Notes: generated by a model from the sequence alone, not told the origin. A DNA stretch of 64,000 nucleotides from Micromonospora pallida (GCF_900090325.1 NZ_FMHW01000002.1:5829001-5893000); one strand, 5' to 3'; shown: positions 34,357 through 44,255, counted from the stretch's first letter. Numbers and translations are program-made.

Positions 34357-34635
34357 TCAGACCTGGTGACCGGGGCGACGCACCTCGCGGTACTCCTGGA
34401 CCACGCGGTCGTCCCGCGTCGGCACCACGTGCTCCTCGACGACGCGCTCGCGCGGCGCGACGACGGTACGGCGACGAGTGTTCCAGAAGTAGGCGGTCAT
34501 GATCAGTCCGACCACGCCGGCGATCATCAGCACCCAGCCGACGGTGTTCAGGCTGAGCCAACCCAGGTTGGCGTCAACCGCGAATGCGAGGATCGCGCCC
34601 AGCGCGATGAGGAAGATGCTGCTGCCGATGCCCAT
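34357..34635 (-). CDS. DUF6458 membrane protein
   Basis: A 92-aa protein with two transmembrane helices (IFLIALGAILAFAV and WVLMIAGVVGLIMTAYFW) flanking LGWLSLNTVG, then a charged cytoplasmic tail (RRRTVVAPRERVVEEHVVPT). MGIGSSIFLIALGAILAFAV is the signature of small actinobacterial proteins grouped as DUF6458. ATG 34635 has a strong SD (AAGGAGGG). A paralogue lies at 35383-35652 on the other side of sixA. Confidence 0.88.
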   Translation of the reverse strand: MGIGSSIFLIALGAILAFAVDANLGWLSLNTVGWVLMIAGVVGLIMTAYFWNTRRRTVVAPRERVVEEHVVPTRDDRVVQEYREVRRPGHQV

Positions 34636-34753
34636 CGTGTCGCCCTCCTTGGCGTTCTGCTGGCGTTCGGTTACCGCCGCGGCCACTGGATGAGGTTGCG
34701 GCACACACGGACTTACCCGAGCGCCAAGATCGCCAATCAGGCAAGCTGTAGTG

Positions 34754-35290
34754 ATGACGGACGGTCACCTCGCTGAACGCACCCTCGTACTGCTCCGGCA
34801 CGGAAAGGCGGAACGCCCGGAGGGCGTCGCCGACCGGGAACGTGCGTTGACGGAACGCGGACACGCGGACGCCACCGCGGCCGGCGCGTGGCTGGCCCGG
34901 CACGGCTTCCTGCCCGACGTGGTGGTCTGCTCGCCCGCGCGGCGTACCCGGGAGACCTGGCACGCGGCGGAGACCGGGATGGCCAGCGCGCCGGCCGAGA
35001 GCGGCCCGGCCGGCGCGGCGCCCCGGGTCCGTTACGAGTCAGCCGTGTACGCGGCGGAGACCGGTGACCTGCTGGACGTGCTCCGGGCCACCGAGCCGGA
35101 CGCCGGCACGGTCCTGCTGGTCGCCCACAACCCGGGCATCTCGTTGCTGTCGATCGTCCTCGACCGGATCGGTGCGGACCGGGAGGGACTGCGGACCAGC
35201 GGTGTCGTGGTGCACCGGGTCACCGACGCCTGGGCCGACCTCGGCGCCACCCCCGCACCGGTCACCGCCCACCACACCGCCCGCGCCTGA
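34754..35290 (+). CDS. sixA: SixA-type phosphohistidine phosphatase
   Basis: A 178-aa histidine phosphatase superfamily protein. The catalytic RHG motif is LVLLRHGKAERP near the N-terminus; the second conserved region is VVVCSPARRTRETW and the second catalytic His is in VLLVAHNPGIS. SixA removes phosphate from histidine in phosphorelay or PTS proteins. ATG 34754 is preferred over the adjacent GTG 34751. The gene is flanked by, and divergent from, a DUF6458 gene. Confidence 0.85.
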   Translation: MTDGHLAERTLVLLRHGKAERPEGVADRERALTERGHADATAAGAWLARHGFLPDVVVCSPARRTRETWHAAETGMASAPAESGPAGAAPRVRYESAVYAAETGDLLDVLRATEPDAGTVLLVAHNPGISLLSIVLDRIGADREGLRTSGVVVHRVTDAWADLGATPAPVTAHHTARA

Positions 35291-35382
35291 GCCCGGACTC
35301 CGCCTGCCCCACGGGCGCCGGGCCGCGCCCCTGAGCCCGGTGCCACGTCGTCGCCCTCGACGAAGGTCGTCGGCGGTCAGCG

Positions 35383-35652
35383 TCAGGAGGGTGGTGAGGT
35401 CGGCGGTGGGGGGTCGGGCGGCGGAGGCATCATCGCGGTCGGATGGGAGAGGCGGTTCTCCTCCACGATGAGGGTCCGCGCCCGCTTCCGCCGGTCCTGC
35501 CAGAACCAGAGCGTGGTGAGCAGGACGGCGAGGCCGGCGAGGATGAACACCCACCCGACGGCACGCAGGTCGACCCACCAGACGTTGGCCCGTACGGCGA
35601 ACGTCAGGATCGCCCCGAGGGCGATGAGAAAGATGCCGCTACCAATGCCCAT
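35383..35652 (-). CDS. DUF6458 membrane protein, paralogue
   Basis: An 89-aa paralogue of the 34357-34635 protein, sharing MGIGSxIFLIALGAIL and VGWVxxxAG. Two transmembrane helices are followed by a basic loop and a Pro-rich tail (MMPPPPDPPPPTSPPS) that replaces the charged tail of its sister. ATG 35652 matches the paralogue's start. The frame's extra 42 upstream codons are not supported. Confidence 0.8.
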   Translation of the reverse strand: MGIGSGIFLIALGAILTFAVRANVWWVDLRAVGWVFILAGLAVLLTTLWFWQDRRKRARTLIVEENRLSHPTAMMPPPPDPPPPTSPPS

Positions 35653-35778
35653 GTGCGCTGCACTCCCCACGTGCGGTGGCTCTGGGCCTTTGCTGCCGGA
35701 CACCGTCGCGTACCCGGACGATGGTCCGGCACGCATACCCGCGATGCCAGCCGCTACCCCACCGGCGTGATCGTGCAC

Positions 35779-35830
35779 GTGATCGTGGTGGCGGAGGGCC
35801 CCCGGGAGGGCCGTTCGGCACCACGATCAC
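35779..35830 (-). terminator. Hairpin downstream of the acyl-CoA dehydrogenase gene
   Basis: GTGATCGTGGTG (35779-35790) pairs with CACCACGATCAC (35819-35830), with an inner GGCC/GGCC stem. It lies about 70 bp past the stop codon on the minus strand. Confidence 0.6.
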
Positions 35831-35898
35831 CGGCAAACAGTGGCGGCCGGCGCGCGGGTACGCGTGCCGGCCGCCGGGGCAGGATCAGGACATCCGGG

Positions 35899-37755
35899 TC
35901 AGAACGCCTCCTCCGGGAGGTCCATCAGGTCGAGGTCGGTGTTCTCGATGATGCGCCGGTCGGCGCCGATGCGCGGGAGCACCTCGCGGGCGAAGAACTT
36001 CGCCGCCGCCACCTTGCCGGTGTAGAAGGCCCGGTCGGTGGCGGAGACCTCGCCGGCCAGCGCCCGCAGCGCCACGTCCGCCTGCCGCTGGAGCAGCCAG
36101 CCGACCACCACGTCGCCGGCCGCCAACAGCAACCGGCGGCTGCTCAGGCCCACCTTGTACAGGGCGCGGGACTCACCGGCCTGCACCTCGCCCAGCCAGC
36201 CGGTCAGCACGCCGAGGATGTTCTGCAACTCGGCGAGCGCCTTGCCGAGGGCCAGGCGCTCCTCCTTGAGCTGGCCGTTGCCGCCCTCGCTGGCGATGAA
36301 CTCCTGGATTTCGGCCGAGACGGTCAGCAGCGCCTGGCCGTTGTCCCGGACGATCTTCCGGAAGAAGAGGTCGAGGCTCTGGATGGCGGTGGTGCCCTCG
36401 TACAGGGTGTCGATCTTGGAGTCTCGGACGTACTGCTCGACCGGGTAGTCCTGGAGGAAGCCGGAGCCGCCGAAGGTCTGTAGGGACTCGTGGCCGAGCA
36501 GCTCGTACGCCCGCTCGGAGCCGACCCCCTTGACCAGCGGCAGGAGCAAGTCGTTGACCCGCCTCGCGGTCTCCGTCGCCGCCTCGTCACCGGTCGCCTC
36601 GGCGACGGTGGCCTTGTCCTGCCAGGAGGCGGTGTAGCAGACCAGGGCGCGCAGGCCCTCGGCGTACGACTTCTGGAGCATCAGCGACCGGCGGACGTCC
36701 GGGTGGTGGGTGATGGTGACCCGAGGCGCGGTCTTGTCGGCCATCTGGATCAGGTCGGCGCCCTGCACCCGGCTCTTGGCGTACTCCAGAGCGTTCAGGT
36801 AACCGGTGGAGAGGGTGGCGATGGCCTTGGTGCCGACCATCATCCGGGCGTTCTCGATGATCATGAACATCTGCCGGATGCCCTCGTGCTTCTCGCCCAG
36901 CAGCCAGCCCTTGGCCGGGATGCCGTGCTCGCCGAAGGTCATCTCGCAGGTGTTGGAGACCTTCAGACCCATCTTGTGCTCGACGTTGGTGGCGAAGACG
37001 CCGTTGCGCTCGCCCAGCTCGCCGGTCTCCTCGTCGAAGTGGTACTTGGGCACCACGAAGAGGGAGAGGCCCTTGGTACCCGGGCCACCGACCCCCTCAA
37101 CCCCGACCGGTCGGGCCAGCACATAGTGGATGATGTTCTCGCTCAGGTCGTGCTCACCTGCGGTGATGAAGCGCTTGACACCCTCGATGTGCCAGGAGCC
37201 GTCCGGCTGCGGGATGGCCCGGGCGCGGCCGGCTCCCACGTCCGAGCCGGCGTCCGGCTCGGTGAGCACCATCGTGGAGCCCCACTGCTTGTCGACGAAG
37301 AGCTTGGCCCACTTCTTCTGCTGCTCGGTGCCCTCGACGTGCAGGACATGCGCGAAGGACGGCCCGGAGGCGTACATCCAGATGGCGGCGTGGGCCCCGA
37401 GGACCAGCTCGGCGAGGGACCACACGAGCGTCCGCGGCGCGTTGCTGCCGTCCAGCTCCGGCGGGAGCTCCAGCCGCCAGAACTCGGAGTCCATGAACGC
37501 CTGGTACGACTTCCTGAACGACTCGGGCAGGGGCGCGGTGTGGGTGGCCGGGTCGAAGACCGGCGGCTTACGGTCGCTGTCGGTGTAGCTGGCGGCCAGA
37601 TCCTGGCGGGCGAGACGGTCCACCTCGGCGAGAATGTCGCGCGCCGTGTCGCCATCGAGTTCCGAGAACGGCTCCTGGCCGAATACCCGGTCCGCCCCGA
37701 AGACCTCGAACAGGTTGAACTCGAGATCCCGCAGGTTGCTCTTGTAGTGGGTCAT
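35899..37755 (-). CDS. Acyl-CoA dehydrogenase, FadE5-like
   Basis: A 618-aa FAD enzyme that introduces the alpha-beta double bond in acyl-CoA and passes electrons to ETF. The long form resembles M. tuberculosis FadE5 throughout: [73 protein letters not shown], and the base-containing [14 protein letters not shown] 37755 starts the family-like N-terminus; the upstream frame contains the promoter. A palindrome, GTTAC-N6-GTAAC, lies 28 bp before the ATG, a likely TetR-type operator also found in front of the EtfD-like Fe-S gene. ETF and other beta-oxidation genes are not in the window. Confidence 0.95.
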   Translation of the reverse strand: MTHYKSNLRDLEFNLFEVFGADRVFGQEPFSELDGDTARDILAEVDRLARQDLAASYTDSDRKPPVFDPATHTAPLPESFRKSYQAFMDSEFWRLELPPELDGSNAPRTLVWSLAELVLGAHAAIWMYASGPSFAHVLHVEGTEQQKKWAKLFVDKQWGSTMVLTEPDAGSDVGAGRARAIPQPDGSWHIEGVKRFITAGEHDLSENIIHYVLARPVGVEGVGGPGTKGLSLFVVPKYHFDEETGELGERNGVFATNVEHKMGLKVSNTCEMTFGEHGIPAKGWLLGEKHEGIRQMFMIIENARMMVGTKAIATLSTGYLNALEYAKSRVQGADLIQMADKTAPRVTITHHPDVRRSLMLQKSYAEGLRALVCYTASWQDKATVAEATGDEAATETARRVNDLLLPLVKGVGSERAYELLGHESLQTFGGSGFLQDYPVEQYVRDSKIDTLYEGTTAIQSLDLFFRKIVRDNGQALLTVSAEIQEFIASEGGNGQLKEERLALGKALAELQNILGVLTGWLGEVQAGESRALYKVGLSSRRLLLAAGDVVVGWLLQRQADVALRALAGEVSATDRAFYTGKVAAAKFFAREVLPRIGADRRIIENTDLDLMDLPEEAF

Positions 37756-37782
37756 GGTCACTGGCCCCGCTTCCGGACAGGT

Positions 37783-37798
37783 GTTACCGATCAGTAAC
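37783..37798. promoter_or_regulatory. Palindrome GTTACCGATCAGTAAC, putative fatty-acid regulator operator
   Basis: A 16-bp palindrome with one mismatched pair, centred on GATC, 28 bp upstream of the acyl-CoA dehydrogenase ATG. TetR-family regulators of lipid genes bind sites of this form. A site with the same half-sites and spacing occurs at 61106-61121. Confidence 0.65.
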
Positions 37799-37870
37799 TC
37801 CGACTGTATTACTCGCGGGTAGGCAGCGACAAGCCACTGATGAAAGTGACAGCGGCCACACACCGGGCAT

Positions 37871-38998
37871 TCAGCCCTCGGTGGTGCCCACTTCCCAACT
37901 CGGCACGGCCACGGTGGCCTCGCTGCGCGGGCCCGCGTACTCCATCAGCACCAGGGCGATGTCGTCGTCGAGTCGGCCGTACACCCACTCGACCAGGGCG
38001 GTCTCCAGCGAGGCCAGGCCGTCGGCCACCGTCCCGTGCCCGAGCAACCGCCAGGCCCGGTCGGCGGTGGGAAAGAACTCTCCATCCCGACGCGCCTCAC
38101 CAAGGCCGTCGGTGAAGAGCAGCAGCCGGTCCCCCGGTTCCAGTCGCTCCACCCGGGGCTGCACCACCGGCATGAACCCGAGCGGGGGCGCGGGGGCCGG
38201 CGGTTCGAGCGGGATCACGCAGCCCCGACGCAGCAACAGCGGCGGCGGGTGCCCGCAGTTGACGATGGTGAGCGTCCCGCCCCGCTCCTCGACCAGGGCG
38301 GCGGTGACGAAGTCCTCGTCGCCGACGCTGCGGGCCACCGCCCGGTCCAGGTCCGAGACGACCGCGCGCAGGTCGGCCCGTTCGTGGGCGACATGCCGGT
38401 ACGAGCCGAGCACGATGCTCGCCAGCCGGACCGCGTCCAGGCCCTTGCCCCGTACGTCGCCGATGATCATGCGGACGCCGTACGGGGTGTTGATCGCCTC
38501 GTACAGGTCGCCGCCGATTTCCGCGGTGGCGGTGGAGGAGATGTAGCGGGCGGCCACGGCCAGCGTCCCGACCTGCGGGCCGATCGGTCGCAGCACCGCC
38601 TGTTGGGCGACCGACGCCAGCTTCGACAACTCGGCGATCTGCTCGGTCTGCCGCTGCCGCGCCCCGGCACCGACGGCCACGAGCGCGGTGACCAGCACGA
38701 TCGTGGCGACGCTGGTCGCAGTGCCCAGTGAGGCGGCCGGCTCGGAGAACGCGAAGGCGACCGCCGCGACGGTGGCCGTCCCGCCTACCCCGACCACCAC
38801 CCGCCAACTGGCGAAGATCGCCGCGATGGCCGGGGCGGCGGCCATCAGCGCCAGGTAGTGCGCCCCGCTGCCGTCGGCCGCCTCGACCGCCGAGAGAAAA
38901 CCGAGCAGGACGAGGGCCGCGCCGAGACCGGCGCGGGATCCGGGGCTCAGCGGGTTACGAAGCCGCTGGAAGGGATGCGTGCGTACGCAGCACAGCAT
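37871..38998 (-). CDS. SpoIIE/PP2C-type membrane serine phosphatase
   Basis: A 375-aa protein with an N-terminal membrane domain of four or five helices (residues about 20-115) and a C-terminal SpoIIE (PPM) phosphatase domain: [43 protein letters not shown] and [13 protein letters not shown]. The metal-binding Asp residues (GGDLYE, GDVRGKG, TDGL) are present. Such RsbU-like phosphatases usually dephosphorylate anti-anti-sigma factors, linking an envelope signal to sigma control. No anti-sigma partner is nearby. ATG 38998 is used. Confidence 0.9.
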   Translation of the reverse strand: MLCCVRTHPFQRLRNPLSPGSRAGLGAALVLLGFLSAVEAADGSGAHYLALMAAAPAIAAIFASWRVVVGVGGTATVAAVAFAFSEPAASLGTATSVATIVLVTALVAVGAGARQRQTEQIAELSKLASVAQQAVLRPIGPQVGTLAVAARYISSTATAEIGGDLYEAINTPYGVRMIIGDVRGKGLDAVRLASIVLGSYRHVAHERADLRAVVSDLDRAVARSVGDEDFVTAALVEERGGTLTIVNCGHPPPLLLRRGCVIPLEPPAPAPPLGFMPVVQPRVERLEPGDRLLLFTDGLGEARRDGEFFPTADRAWRLLGHGTVADGLASLETALVEWVYGRLDDDIALVLMEYAGPRSEATVAVPSWEVGTTEG

Positions 38999-39093
38999 GC
39001 CCTATGGAGGTTGACCAGCGCATGACGTTGACCCGTCGTCCGAGCCGGTTCTGTCCACCCGTACCCCCATGACCAGCCGATACGCGTCTCGGC

Positions 39094-39729
39094 TCAGCCG
39101 AGCACCTCGTACGAGACGGTGAGGTGGCCGAGGCCGAGCGAGGCGATTGCCCGGAACGCCGCCCGGGACAGATCGATACAACGGCCGTCGATGTACGGGC
39201 CCCGGTCGTTGATCCGTACGGTCACCGAGGCACCGGTGGCCGGGTTGGTCACCCGTACCCGGGTGCCGAACGGCAGCGTCTTGTGCGCGGCGGTCATCGC
39301 CTCCGGATTGAAGGTCTCGCCGTTCGCGGTCATTTGCCCCTCGGCGTAGAACGACGCGCCGCAGGAGCCGCTGTCGACCACCTTCGGGCCGGCCGGCTTC
39401 GCCGTGGTGGGCTTCGCGGTGGCCCGCTTCGCCGGCGTCGACGTCACCCGGGGCTTGCTCCGGGAGGCTGCCGTCGAACGGCTGGGTACCGGGCTGGCCG
39501 TCGCACTCGGCGAGCCGGTGCCAGCGGCTGACGGCGGGGCGACGCTCTCCGACGGCAGCGGGTCCGGCGTCGCGACAACCGGCCCCGGGCGGGCGGTGTC
39601 CGAGGTCGCCGAGGTCAGGTGCACCGCGCCGACCGTACCGCCGACGGCCACCGCGACGGCGACGGCGGCGGTGGCCGCGATCCCGGCGGGCGAGGAGAAC
39701 ATCCTGGCCCGAATGTGCCTGCCGGTCAT
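39094..39729 (-). CDS. RlpA-like double-psi beta-barrel protein, secreted
   Basis: A 211-aa protein. A basic N-terminus and a hydrophobic segment (GIAATAAVAVAVAVGGTVGA) serve as signal anchor. A Ser/Thr/Pro/Lys linker (to about residue 115) leads to a C-terminal DPBB domain: SCGASFYAEGQMTANGETFN, TLPFGTRVRVTNPATG and VRINDRGPYIDGRCIDLSRA. RlpA proteins cleave or bind denuded peptidoglycan at septa; NDRGPY contains the conserved Asp. ATG 39729 has SD AAAGGACGG and a good promoter about 40 bp upstream. Confidence 0.9.
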   Translation of the reverse strand: MTGRHIRARMFSSPAGIAATAAVAVAVAVGGTVGAVHLTSATSDTARPGPVVATPDPLPSESVAPPSAAGTGSPSATASPVPSRSTAASRSKPRVTSTPAKRATAKPTTAKPAGPKVVDSGSCGASFYAEGQMTANGETFNPEAMTAAHKTLPFGTRVRVTNPATGASVTVRINDRGPYIDGRCIDLSRAAFRAIASLGLGHLTVSYEVLG

Positions 39730-39767
39730 CGACCCGTCCTTTCCGCTAGCAACAAAACGTCTCGGAC

Positions 39768-39796
39768 CGTATCGAGAGGAGCACTTCCGAAGTCAA
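39768..39796 (-). promoter_or_regulatory. Promoter of the RlpA-like gene
   Basis: On the minus strand TTGACT (39796-39791) and GATACG (39773-39768) are 17 bp apart; a leader of about 35 nt leads to the ATG at 39729. Confidence 0.6.
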
Positions 39797-39903
39797 CCTG
39801 CTCATAGGCATATGTTGTGATTTGCGGGCATACGTGTAGCCGATCGTCCGACCCGGGGTGGCTCGGCGGGTCGGGTCTTGGCAGCGGCGGGCAGGATGGG
39901 CGG

Positions 39904-40455
39904 ATGCCCACCGAGCTGAGCAAGCGCCTCGCCGACCTCTTCCGCTGGTCGGACCCCGGCCCGGAGAGCAGCCACCTGGTCAGCGACGTCTCCGGCTGGT
40001 GGCGCGACCCGTACGTCCTCGCCGAGATCGGGCCGGCGCTGGTGGCCCCGTTCCGCGCCGGTGCCCCCACCGTGGTGGTCTCGCCCGCTGTCACCGGGCT
40101 GCTCCTCGGGCCGCTCGCGGCGACCGCGCTCGGGGTCGGGTTCGTCCCGGCGCACAAGCCCGAGGACGGACGGCGGCCGGTCGGCCCGACCACCTGGGCG
40201 CAGAGCGCACCCGACTTCCGGGGCCGCCGGGTCACCCTCGGCGTCCGGGACCGGCACCTCGGACCCGGCGACCGGGTGCTGGTGGTCGACGACTGGCTCG
40301 CCACCGGCGCCCAGGTCCGGGCGCTCTACCAGCTCTGCGCGGCCCGGGGGGCGGAGCCGCTCGGCAGCGCCGTGGTGGTCGCCGACTGCCCGGCGCAGGT
40401 ACGCGCCGAACTACGGGTCCGGGCCCTGCTCGACGCCGACCGCCTCGACCCCTGA
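39904..40455 (+). CDS. Phosphoribosyltransferase-family protein
   Basis: A 183-aa type I PRTase fold. The PRPP motif is VLVVDDWLATGAQVRALYQL, with a preceding VVVSPAVTGLLLGPLAA loop and a hood domain. It resembles adenine-phosphoribosyltransferase-like proteins common in actinomycetes; the acceptor base cannot be told from sequence. The ATG at 39904 lies 6 nt after CAGGAT, compatible with leaderless translation. It diverges from the RlpA-like gene. Confidence 0.8.
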   Translation: MPTELSKRLADLFRWSDPGPESSHLVSDVSGWWRDPYVLAEIGPALVAPFRAGAPTVVVSPAVTGLLLGPLAATALGVGFVPAHKPEDGRRPVGPTTWAQSAPDFRGRRVTLGVRDRHLGPGDRVLVVDDWLATGAQVRALYQLCAARGAEPLGSAVVVADCPAQVRAELRVRALLDADRLDP

Positions 40456-40561
40456 CCAGACCGGACCCTGCTGGCCCGGCCCGGCCCGGGGCGGACCGGG
40501 GCAGACCGGGGCGGCGGGAAATCCGGCGACGACCGACGGCCGGCCGCGTAGCCTCGGCGGA

Positions 40562-40993
40562 ATGTGGCCTCGGATCGGTGACCTGCGCACTCTCTCCCTC
40601 GGCACGCCCGGCGAGATGCGGAGCAGACTGAACACCCTCGTGCTGTCCGGGGTGAAGACCGCGACGGCCGGACTGCTCAGCGAGTACGCCGAGGAGGGCG
40701 AGGAACTCGAGTACGTCGGCGAACGGTTGGCCCTGGTCGACGACCACGACCGGCTGGTCGGCGTGGTCGAGGTGACCGGCGTGGAGGTGGTCCGCTTCGC
40801 GGACGTGACCTGGGACTTCGCCCGCTCGGAAGGGGAGGGCGACCGGGACCTCGACGAGTGGCGTACGGGTCACCGCAACTTCTGGGCCCGGGAGGGCAGC
40901 ACGGTCACCGACGACACGTCCGTCGTCTGCGTCCGGATGCGGCTGGTGTCGGCCGGGGCGGGCGGCACCGACACCGGCGACCTGGGGACCTGA
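40562..40993 (+). CDS. ASCH-domain protein
   Basis: A 143-aa protein with the ASCH (PUA-like) fold: LVLSGVKTATAGLLSEYAEE near the N-terminus, VGVVEVTGVEVVRFADVTWD, and EGEGDRDLDEWRTGHRNFW. ASCH proteins bind or process RNA or modified nucleosides. The ATG at 40562 follows TAGCCT by 7 nt, so the mRNA is likely leaderless. It is a stand-alone gene after the phosphoribosyltransferase. Confidence 0.85.
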   Translation: MWPRIGDLRTLSLGTPGEMRSRLNTLVLSGVKTATAGLLSEYAEEGEELEYVGERLALVDDHDRLVGVVEVTGVEVVRFADVTWDFARSEGEGDRDLDEWRTGHRNFWAREGSTVTDDTSVVCVRMRLVSAGAGGTDTGDLGT

Positions 40994-41077
40994 CCGCCGC
41001 TCCGCTCCCGACCGGCCGCCGACCCAGGGAAGGCCGACCCCGACCGGCACTCCCGACGAGGCGGCCGGCCGGCGGTT

Positions 41078-41956
41078 TCAGACCCGGCGCAGTTCGGGCA
41101 GACGCTCCGCGACCTCGGCGAGCACGTTCTCGTCACCGGCGTACCAACTACTCAGCCGGGGCCAGTGGGTCACCACGTCGGTGAACCCGAGCCGGGCGGC
41201 CCGCTCGATCGCGTCGGCGAAGAAGGTCGCGCTGGTCAGCGAGAAGACCGGGGCGGCGTCCAGCAACAGATACCGGTCGAGGGTGGCCGGATCACGGCCG
41301 GCCTCGTCCAGCGTCGCGTCCAATCGGGCGGAGAGCGCCGCCACCGAATCCCACCAGCCCGCCAGGTCGTCACCACCGGCGCCGGTGGTGACCCAGCCCT
41401 GCCCGAAGCGGGCGACCAGCCGCATCGAGCGGGGACCGTTGGCGGCGACCACGAACGGCACCCTCGGGACCTGGACACAGCCGGGATTGTTCCGGGCGTC
41501 GACGACGGAGAACCACTCGCCGCGCCAGGTCACCCCGTCCTGGCGGAGCACCAGGTCGAGCAGTTCGGTGAACTCGCCGAACCGGTCCACCCGATGACGC
41601 GGGGGCAGGGTGTCCCCGCCGAGCACGGTGGCGTCGAACCCGATGCCCCCCGCGCCGATGCCGAGCAGCAGCCGGCCGTTGGAGATGTCGTCCAGGGTGG
41701 TCACCTGCCGGGCGAAGGCGGCCGGATGCCGGAAGTTGGGCGACGCGACCAGGGTGCCGAGCCGGATCCGGGAGGTCACCAGGGCGGCGGCCGTCAGCGT
41801 CGACATCGAGTCGAACCACGGTCCGTTGACCAGTTCCCGCCACCCGAGGTGGTCGTACGTCCAGGCGTGGTCGAAACCCCAATCCTCCGCCTGCCGCCAG
41901 CGCCGCTGTGCCTCGGACCAGCGCTGGTCGGGGAGAATCACGATACCGATACGCAT
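41078..41956 (-). CDS. LLM-class flavin/F420-dependent oxidoreductase
   Basis: A 292-aa luciferase-like TIM barrel: MRIGIVILPDQRW, WGFDHAWTYDHLGW, RLGTLVASPNFRHPA, DDISNGRLLLGIGAGGIGFD and VVAANGPRSMRLVARFGQGW. In actinomycetes such enzymes use F420 or FMNH2; the substrate is unknown. The ATG at 41956 (MRIGIV) is preferred to GTG 41962. Confidence 0.9.
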   Translation of the reverse strand: MRIGIVILPDQRWSEAQRRWRQAEDWGFDHAWTYDHLGWRELVNGPWFDSMSTLTAAALVTSRIRLGTLVASPNFRHPAAFARQVTTLDDISNGRLLLGIGAGGIGFDATVLGGDTLPPRHRVDRFGEFTELLDLVLRQDGVTWRGEWFSVVDARNNPGCVQVPRVPFVVAANGPRSMRLVARFGQGWVTTGAGGDDLAGWWDSVAALSARLDATLDEAGRDPATLDRYLLLDAAPVFSLTSATFFADAIERAARLGFTDVVTHWPRLSSWYAGDENVLAEVAERLPELRRV

Positions 41957-42061
41957 GATCACACCCTACGGCCTGCGATTTTCGCCTGGTCCGTCGGTCG
42001 GCGCGGCCGGTCCGTCGATCCGCGCGGCCAGTCCGCCGGTCGACCCGTCCGAAAGTACGAC

Positions 42062-42092
42062 GCGGGGCCCAGCCGATCCGACCGGGCCCCGC
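42062..42092 (-). terminator. Hairpin downstream of the first cell-wall-binding-repeat protein
   Basis: GCGGGGCCC (42062-42070) with GGGCCCCGC (42084-42092), about 78 bp past the stop of the minus-strand gene. Confidence 0.65.
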
Positions 42093-42169
42093 AGGTTGGT
42101 TCTTCGCTCAGCGGACCTGTCGGCCCGGTGCAGTTCGGCCTCTCGTGAGGATTCGCACCACGACCGGAG

Positions 42170-44086
42170 CTACGGCCGGACTGCCGAGGTCGCCCGCACG
42201 TCGGTCGCGTTGATGACGGTGACGTAGCCGATGGGACCGCTGACGAGTTGCCCGGCGCGGGCGCGCTGCCGCTCGTGGACCACCGCCGGAGAGCCGAAGA
42301 CCAGCACCTCGCGAACGCTGCCGCTCGCCCCGATCAACGTCTGGGCGGCCGCGTCGTCCAGGTCCGTGGCGGTGCCCGGGGTGAGCATCAGCGGGCCGCC
42401 GAGCGCGCCGACCAGCGCACCGCCGGCGAGCGCGTCCGGCCAGTCCACACCGGTGGCGAGCCCCACGTGGGTCGGGCCGGCGAAGAACGCCTCGGCGACG
42501 CGGTACGCCGTGCCGTACCGGTCCGGGCCGATCAGGCGCTCGGCGCCGGGGTCGTACCCGGTCGCGGCCTGGGCGGCGAACCGGCCGACGCCGTAGATCG
42601 TGCGCTCCTGTGCGGGCAGGGTGTCCAGGAAGTTCCGGGTCGCCGTGGGCAGGACGTCGTCGTTGGTGAGCAGCACCACCGCGGACCCGGTGCCGCCCGA
42701 CCGGTTGAGCGACCCGGCGGCGGCCCCGGCGGCGAGCGCGTCCGGGAAGTCCATCCCGGTCGCCAGGAGCACCTTGGCGGGCGTCGGGTCGATCTCCTTC
42801 GCGATGGCGACCGAGGTGCCGAACCGGTCGGCCCCGGCCAGCCGCTTGACCGTGAATCCGAGCGCCTGAACCGCACTCTCCACACCCGTGGAGATCGCGC
42901 CCGGGCTACCCAGCAGGTACACCGTCCCACCCGGCGCCAACACCCGCAGCAGCTCCGTCCGGGTGTCCGCGTCCAGACTCGTCGGCGGCGTCATCAGCAG
43001 CGGGCCCCGCTTCGCCGCCGCCAGCGCCGAACCACCCAACGCGTCCGCGAACGTGTCCGACCGCGACAACACCACCGCGCCCGCCCGCTCCCGCTGATCC
43101 GACGCGTCCGCGGCGGTACGCCAGTGGGACTGGGAGACCGCGGCGGCGGTGCTGAACCGGGTCTCTCCGGTGAGCCGGACGACCCGGTCGTAGCGACGTG
43201 GTTGGTACGCCGGCACCCCGTTGTCGCGGGCCACCAGGGGCGGGGCTGCGTACTGGGACCCGTCGGCGGCGGCGGTGACCACGCCGATTCCGTCCATGTT
43301 GGCGGCGATGGTCTGGCCGTCCGGCGACCACGTCGGGTTGTCGTACACGTAGCTGTTGCGGGTCACCGCGCGCTCACTGGCCCCGCTCAGGTCGGAAACG
43401 ACGATCTGCCCGGCCCGGATGAACGCCACCTTCGTGCCGTCCGGCGAGAACGCCGGGTTGCTGCCGTACGGGTCGACCTCGGTGATCCGCTCGGCTGCCG
43501 GCTTCGCCGGGTCGTAGAGCACCACGCTGGACGGGCCGGTCGGCTGGCCCGTGCCGTCGTCCGCCTGGCGTTGGAACACCACCCGGTGGTCCGGTCCGGC
43601 GTCCGGGTTGCGGTAGTGCGAGCCGTCGTCCGGGGTGACCTGTCGGTCGCCGCTGAACGCCGTGCTGGGCGCGGTACGGATCTGCCAGGGCTCGCCGGCC
43701 GGCTTCTGCGCCCAGTACAGGTTGGCGCCGTCCCCCTGCCAGGTCGGGCTCTCCCGGAGGGCGTTCCCGGCGGGCAGGAATCGGGGGAAGTAGCCCTCAC
43801 CGGTGAACCGGAGAGTGGCGATGCCGCCCCTCGGGTCGACGTAGGCCGCGACACTGCCGTCCGGCGACCAGGAGGCGTGCCGTACGGGGTCGTCGTGCTC
43901 ATAGCTGGCGGGCCAACCGGGGTTGAAGTAGAACCGGATCGACGTCCCGCCGTCGCTGGTGCTCAGGACGTTGCCGAGACCGGGCAGGCTGGCCCCGGCG
44001 GGCCCGGCGCCGACGAGGACACCGACGCCGAGGACGAGGGTCGAGGCGAACGCCAGCGGGCCACGGACAGTTGGAGAGAAAGACAC
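42170..44086 (-). CDS. Secreted protein: TolB/WD40-like propeller plus cell-wall-binding repeats 2 (paralogue 1)
   Basis: A 638-aa exported protein from GTG 44086. The signal peptide covers residues 1-32 (LAFASTLVLGVGVLVGAGPAGA). The N-terminal half (about 60-290) has PD40/TolB-type blades (HASWSPDGSVAAYV, PAFSPDGTKVAFIR, PTWSPDGQTIAANM). The C-terminal half has three cell-wall-binding type 2 repeats (RLTGETRFSTAAAVSQSHW, VVLSRSDTFADALGGSALAA, RLAGADRFGTSVAIAKEI, ATGMDFPDALAAGAAAG). CWB2 modules hold proteins on the wall through anionic polymers in Firmicutes; the ligand in actinomycetes is unclear. A second paralogue lies directly upstream on the same strand and a third diverges from that. 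Confidence 0.88.
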   Translation of the reverse strand: MSFSPTVRGPLAFASTLVLGVGVLVGAGPAGASLPGLGNVLSTSDGGTSIRFYFNPGWPASYEHDDPVRHASWSPDGSVAAYVDPRGGIATLRFTGEGYFPRFLPAGNALRESPTWQGDGANLYWAQKPAGEPWQIRTAPSTAFSGDRQVTPDDGSHYRNPDAGPDHRVVFQRQADDGTGQPTGPSSVVLYDPAKPAAERITEVDPYGSNPAFSPDGTKVAFIRAGQIVVSDLSGASERAVTRNSYVYDNPTWSPDGQTIAANMDGIGVVTAAADGSQYAAPPLVARDNGVPAYQPRRYDRVVRLTGETRFSTAAAVSQSHWRTAADASDQRERAGAVVLSRSDTFADALGGSALAAAKRGPLLMTPPTSLDADTRTELLRVLAPGGTVYLLGSPGAISTGVESAVQALGFTVKRLAGADRFGTSVAIAKEIDPTPAKVLLATGMDFPDALAAGAAAGSLNRSGGTGSAVVLLTNDDVLPTATRNFLDTLPAQERTIYGVGRFAAQAATGYDPGAERLIGPDRYGTAYRVAEAFFAGPTHVGLATGVDWPDALAGGALVGALGGPLMLTPGTATDLDDAAAQTLIGASGSVREVLVFGSPAVVHERQRARAGQLVSGPIGYVTVINATDVRATSAVRP

Positions 44087-44222
44087 GCGAGAACCCCCGA
44101 GAGTGCGCGACCAGGGGACCGGCCGATCCGGTCCGGCCGCCGCGGCGAAATCACGATAGAGAGTCGGTTGTTGATCCGCTGCCCCCTCTCCGGCAGGTGA
44201 CCAACACCGACGCCAGGAATGA

Positions 44223-44255
44223 CGAGGGGCCCGGTCCAGCGGACCGGGCCCCTCG
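44223..44255 (-). terminator. Terminator between the two minus-strand paralogues
   Basis: A perfect 15-bp stem (CGAGGGGCCCGGTCC and complement) with a 3-nt loop, 18 bp after the stop of paralogue 2. The two genes are therefore separate units. Confidence 0.9.

Noticed and set aside
39730..39903. ydaO riboswitch before the RlpA-like gene
   Set aside because: The hallmark blocks found at 54677-54900 are absent; only a promoter is seen.
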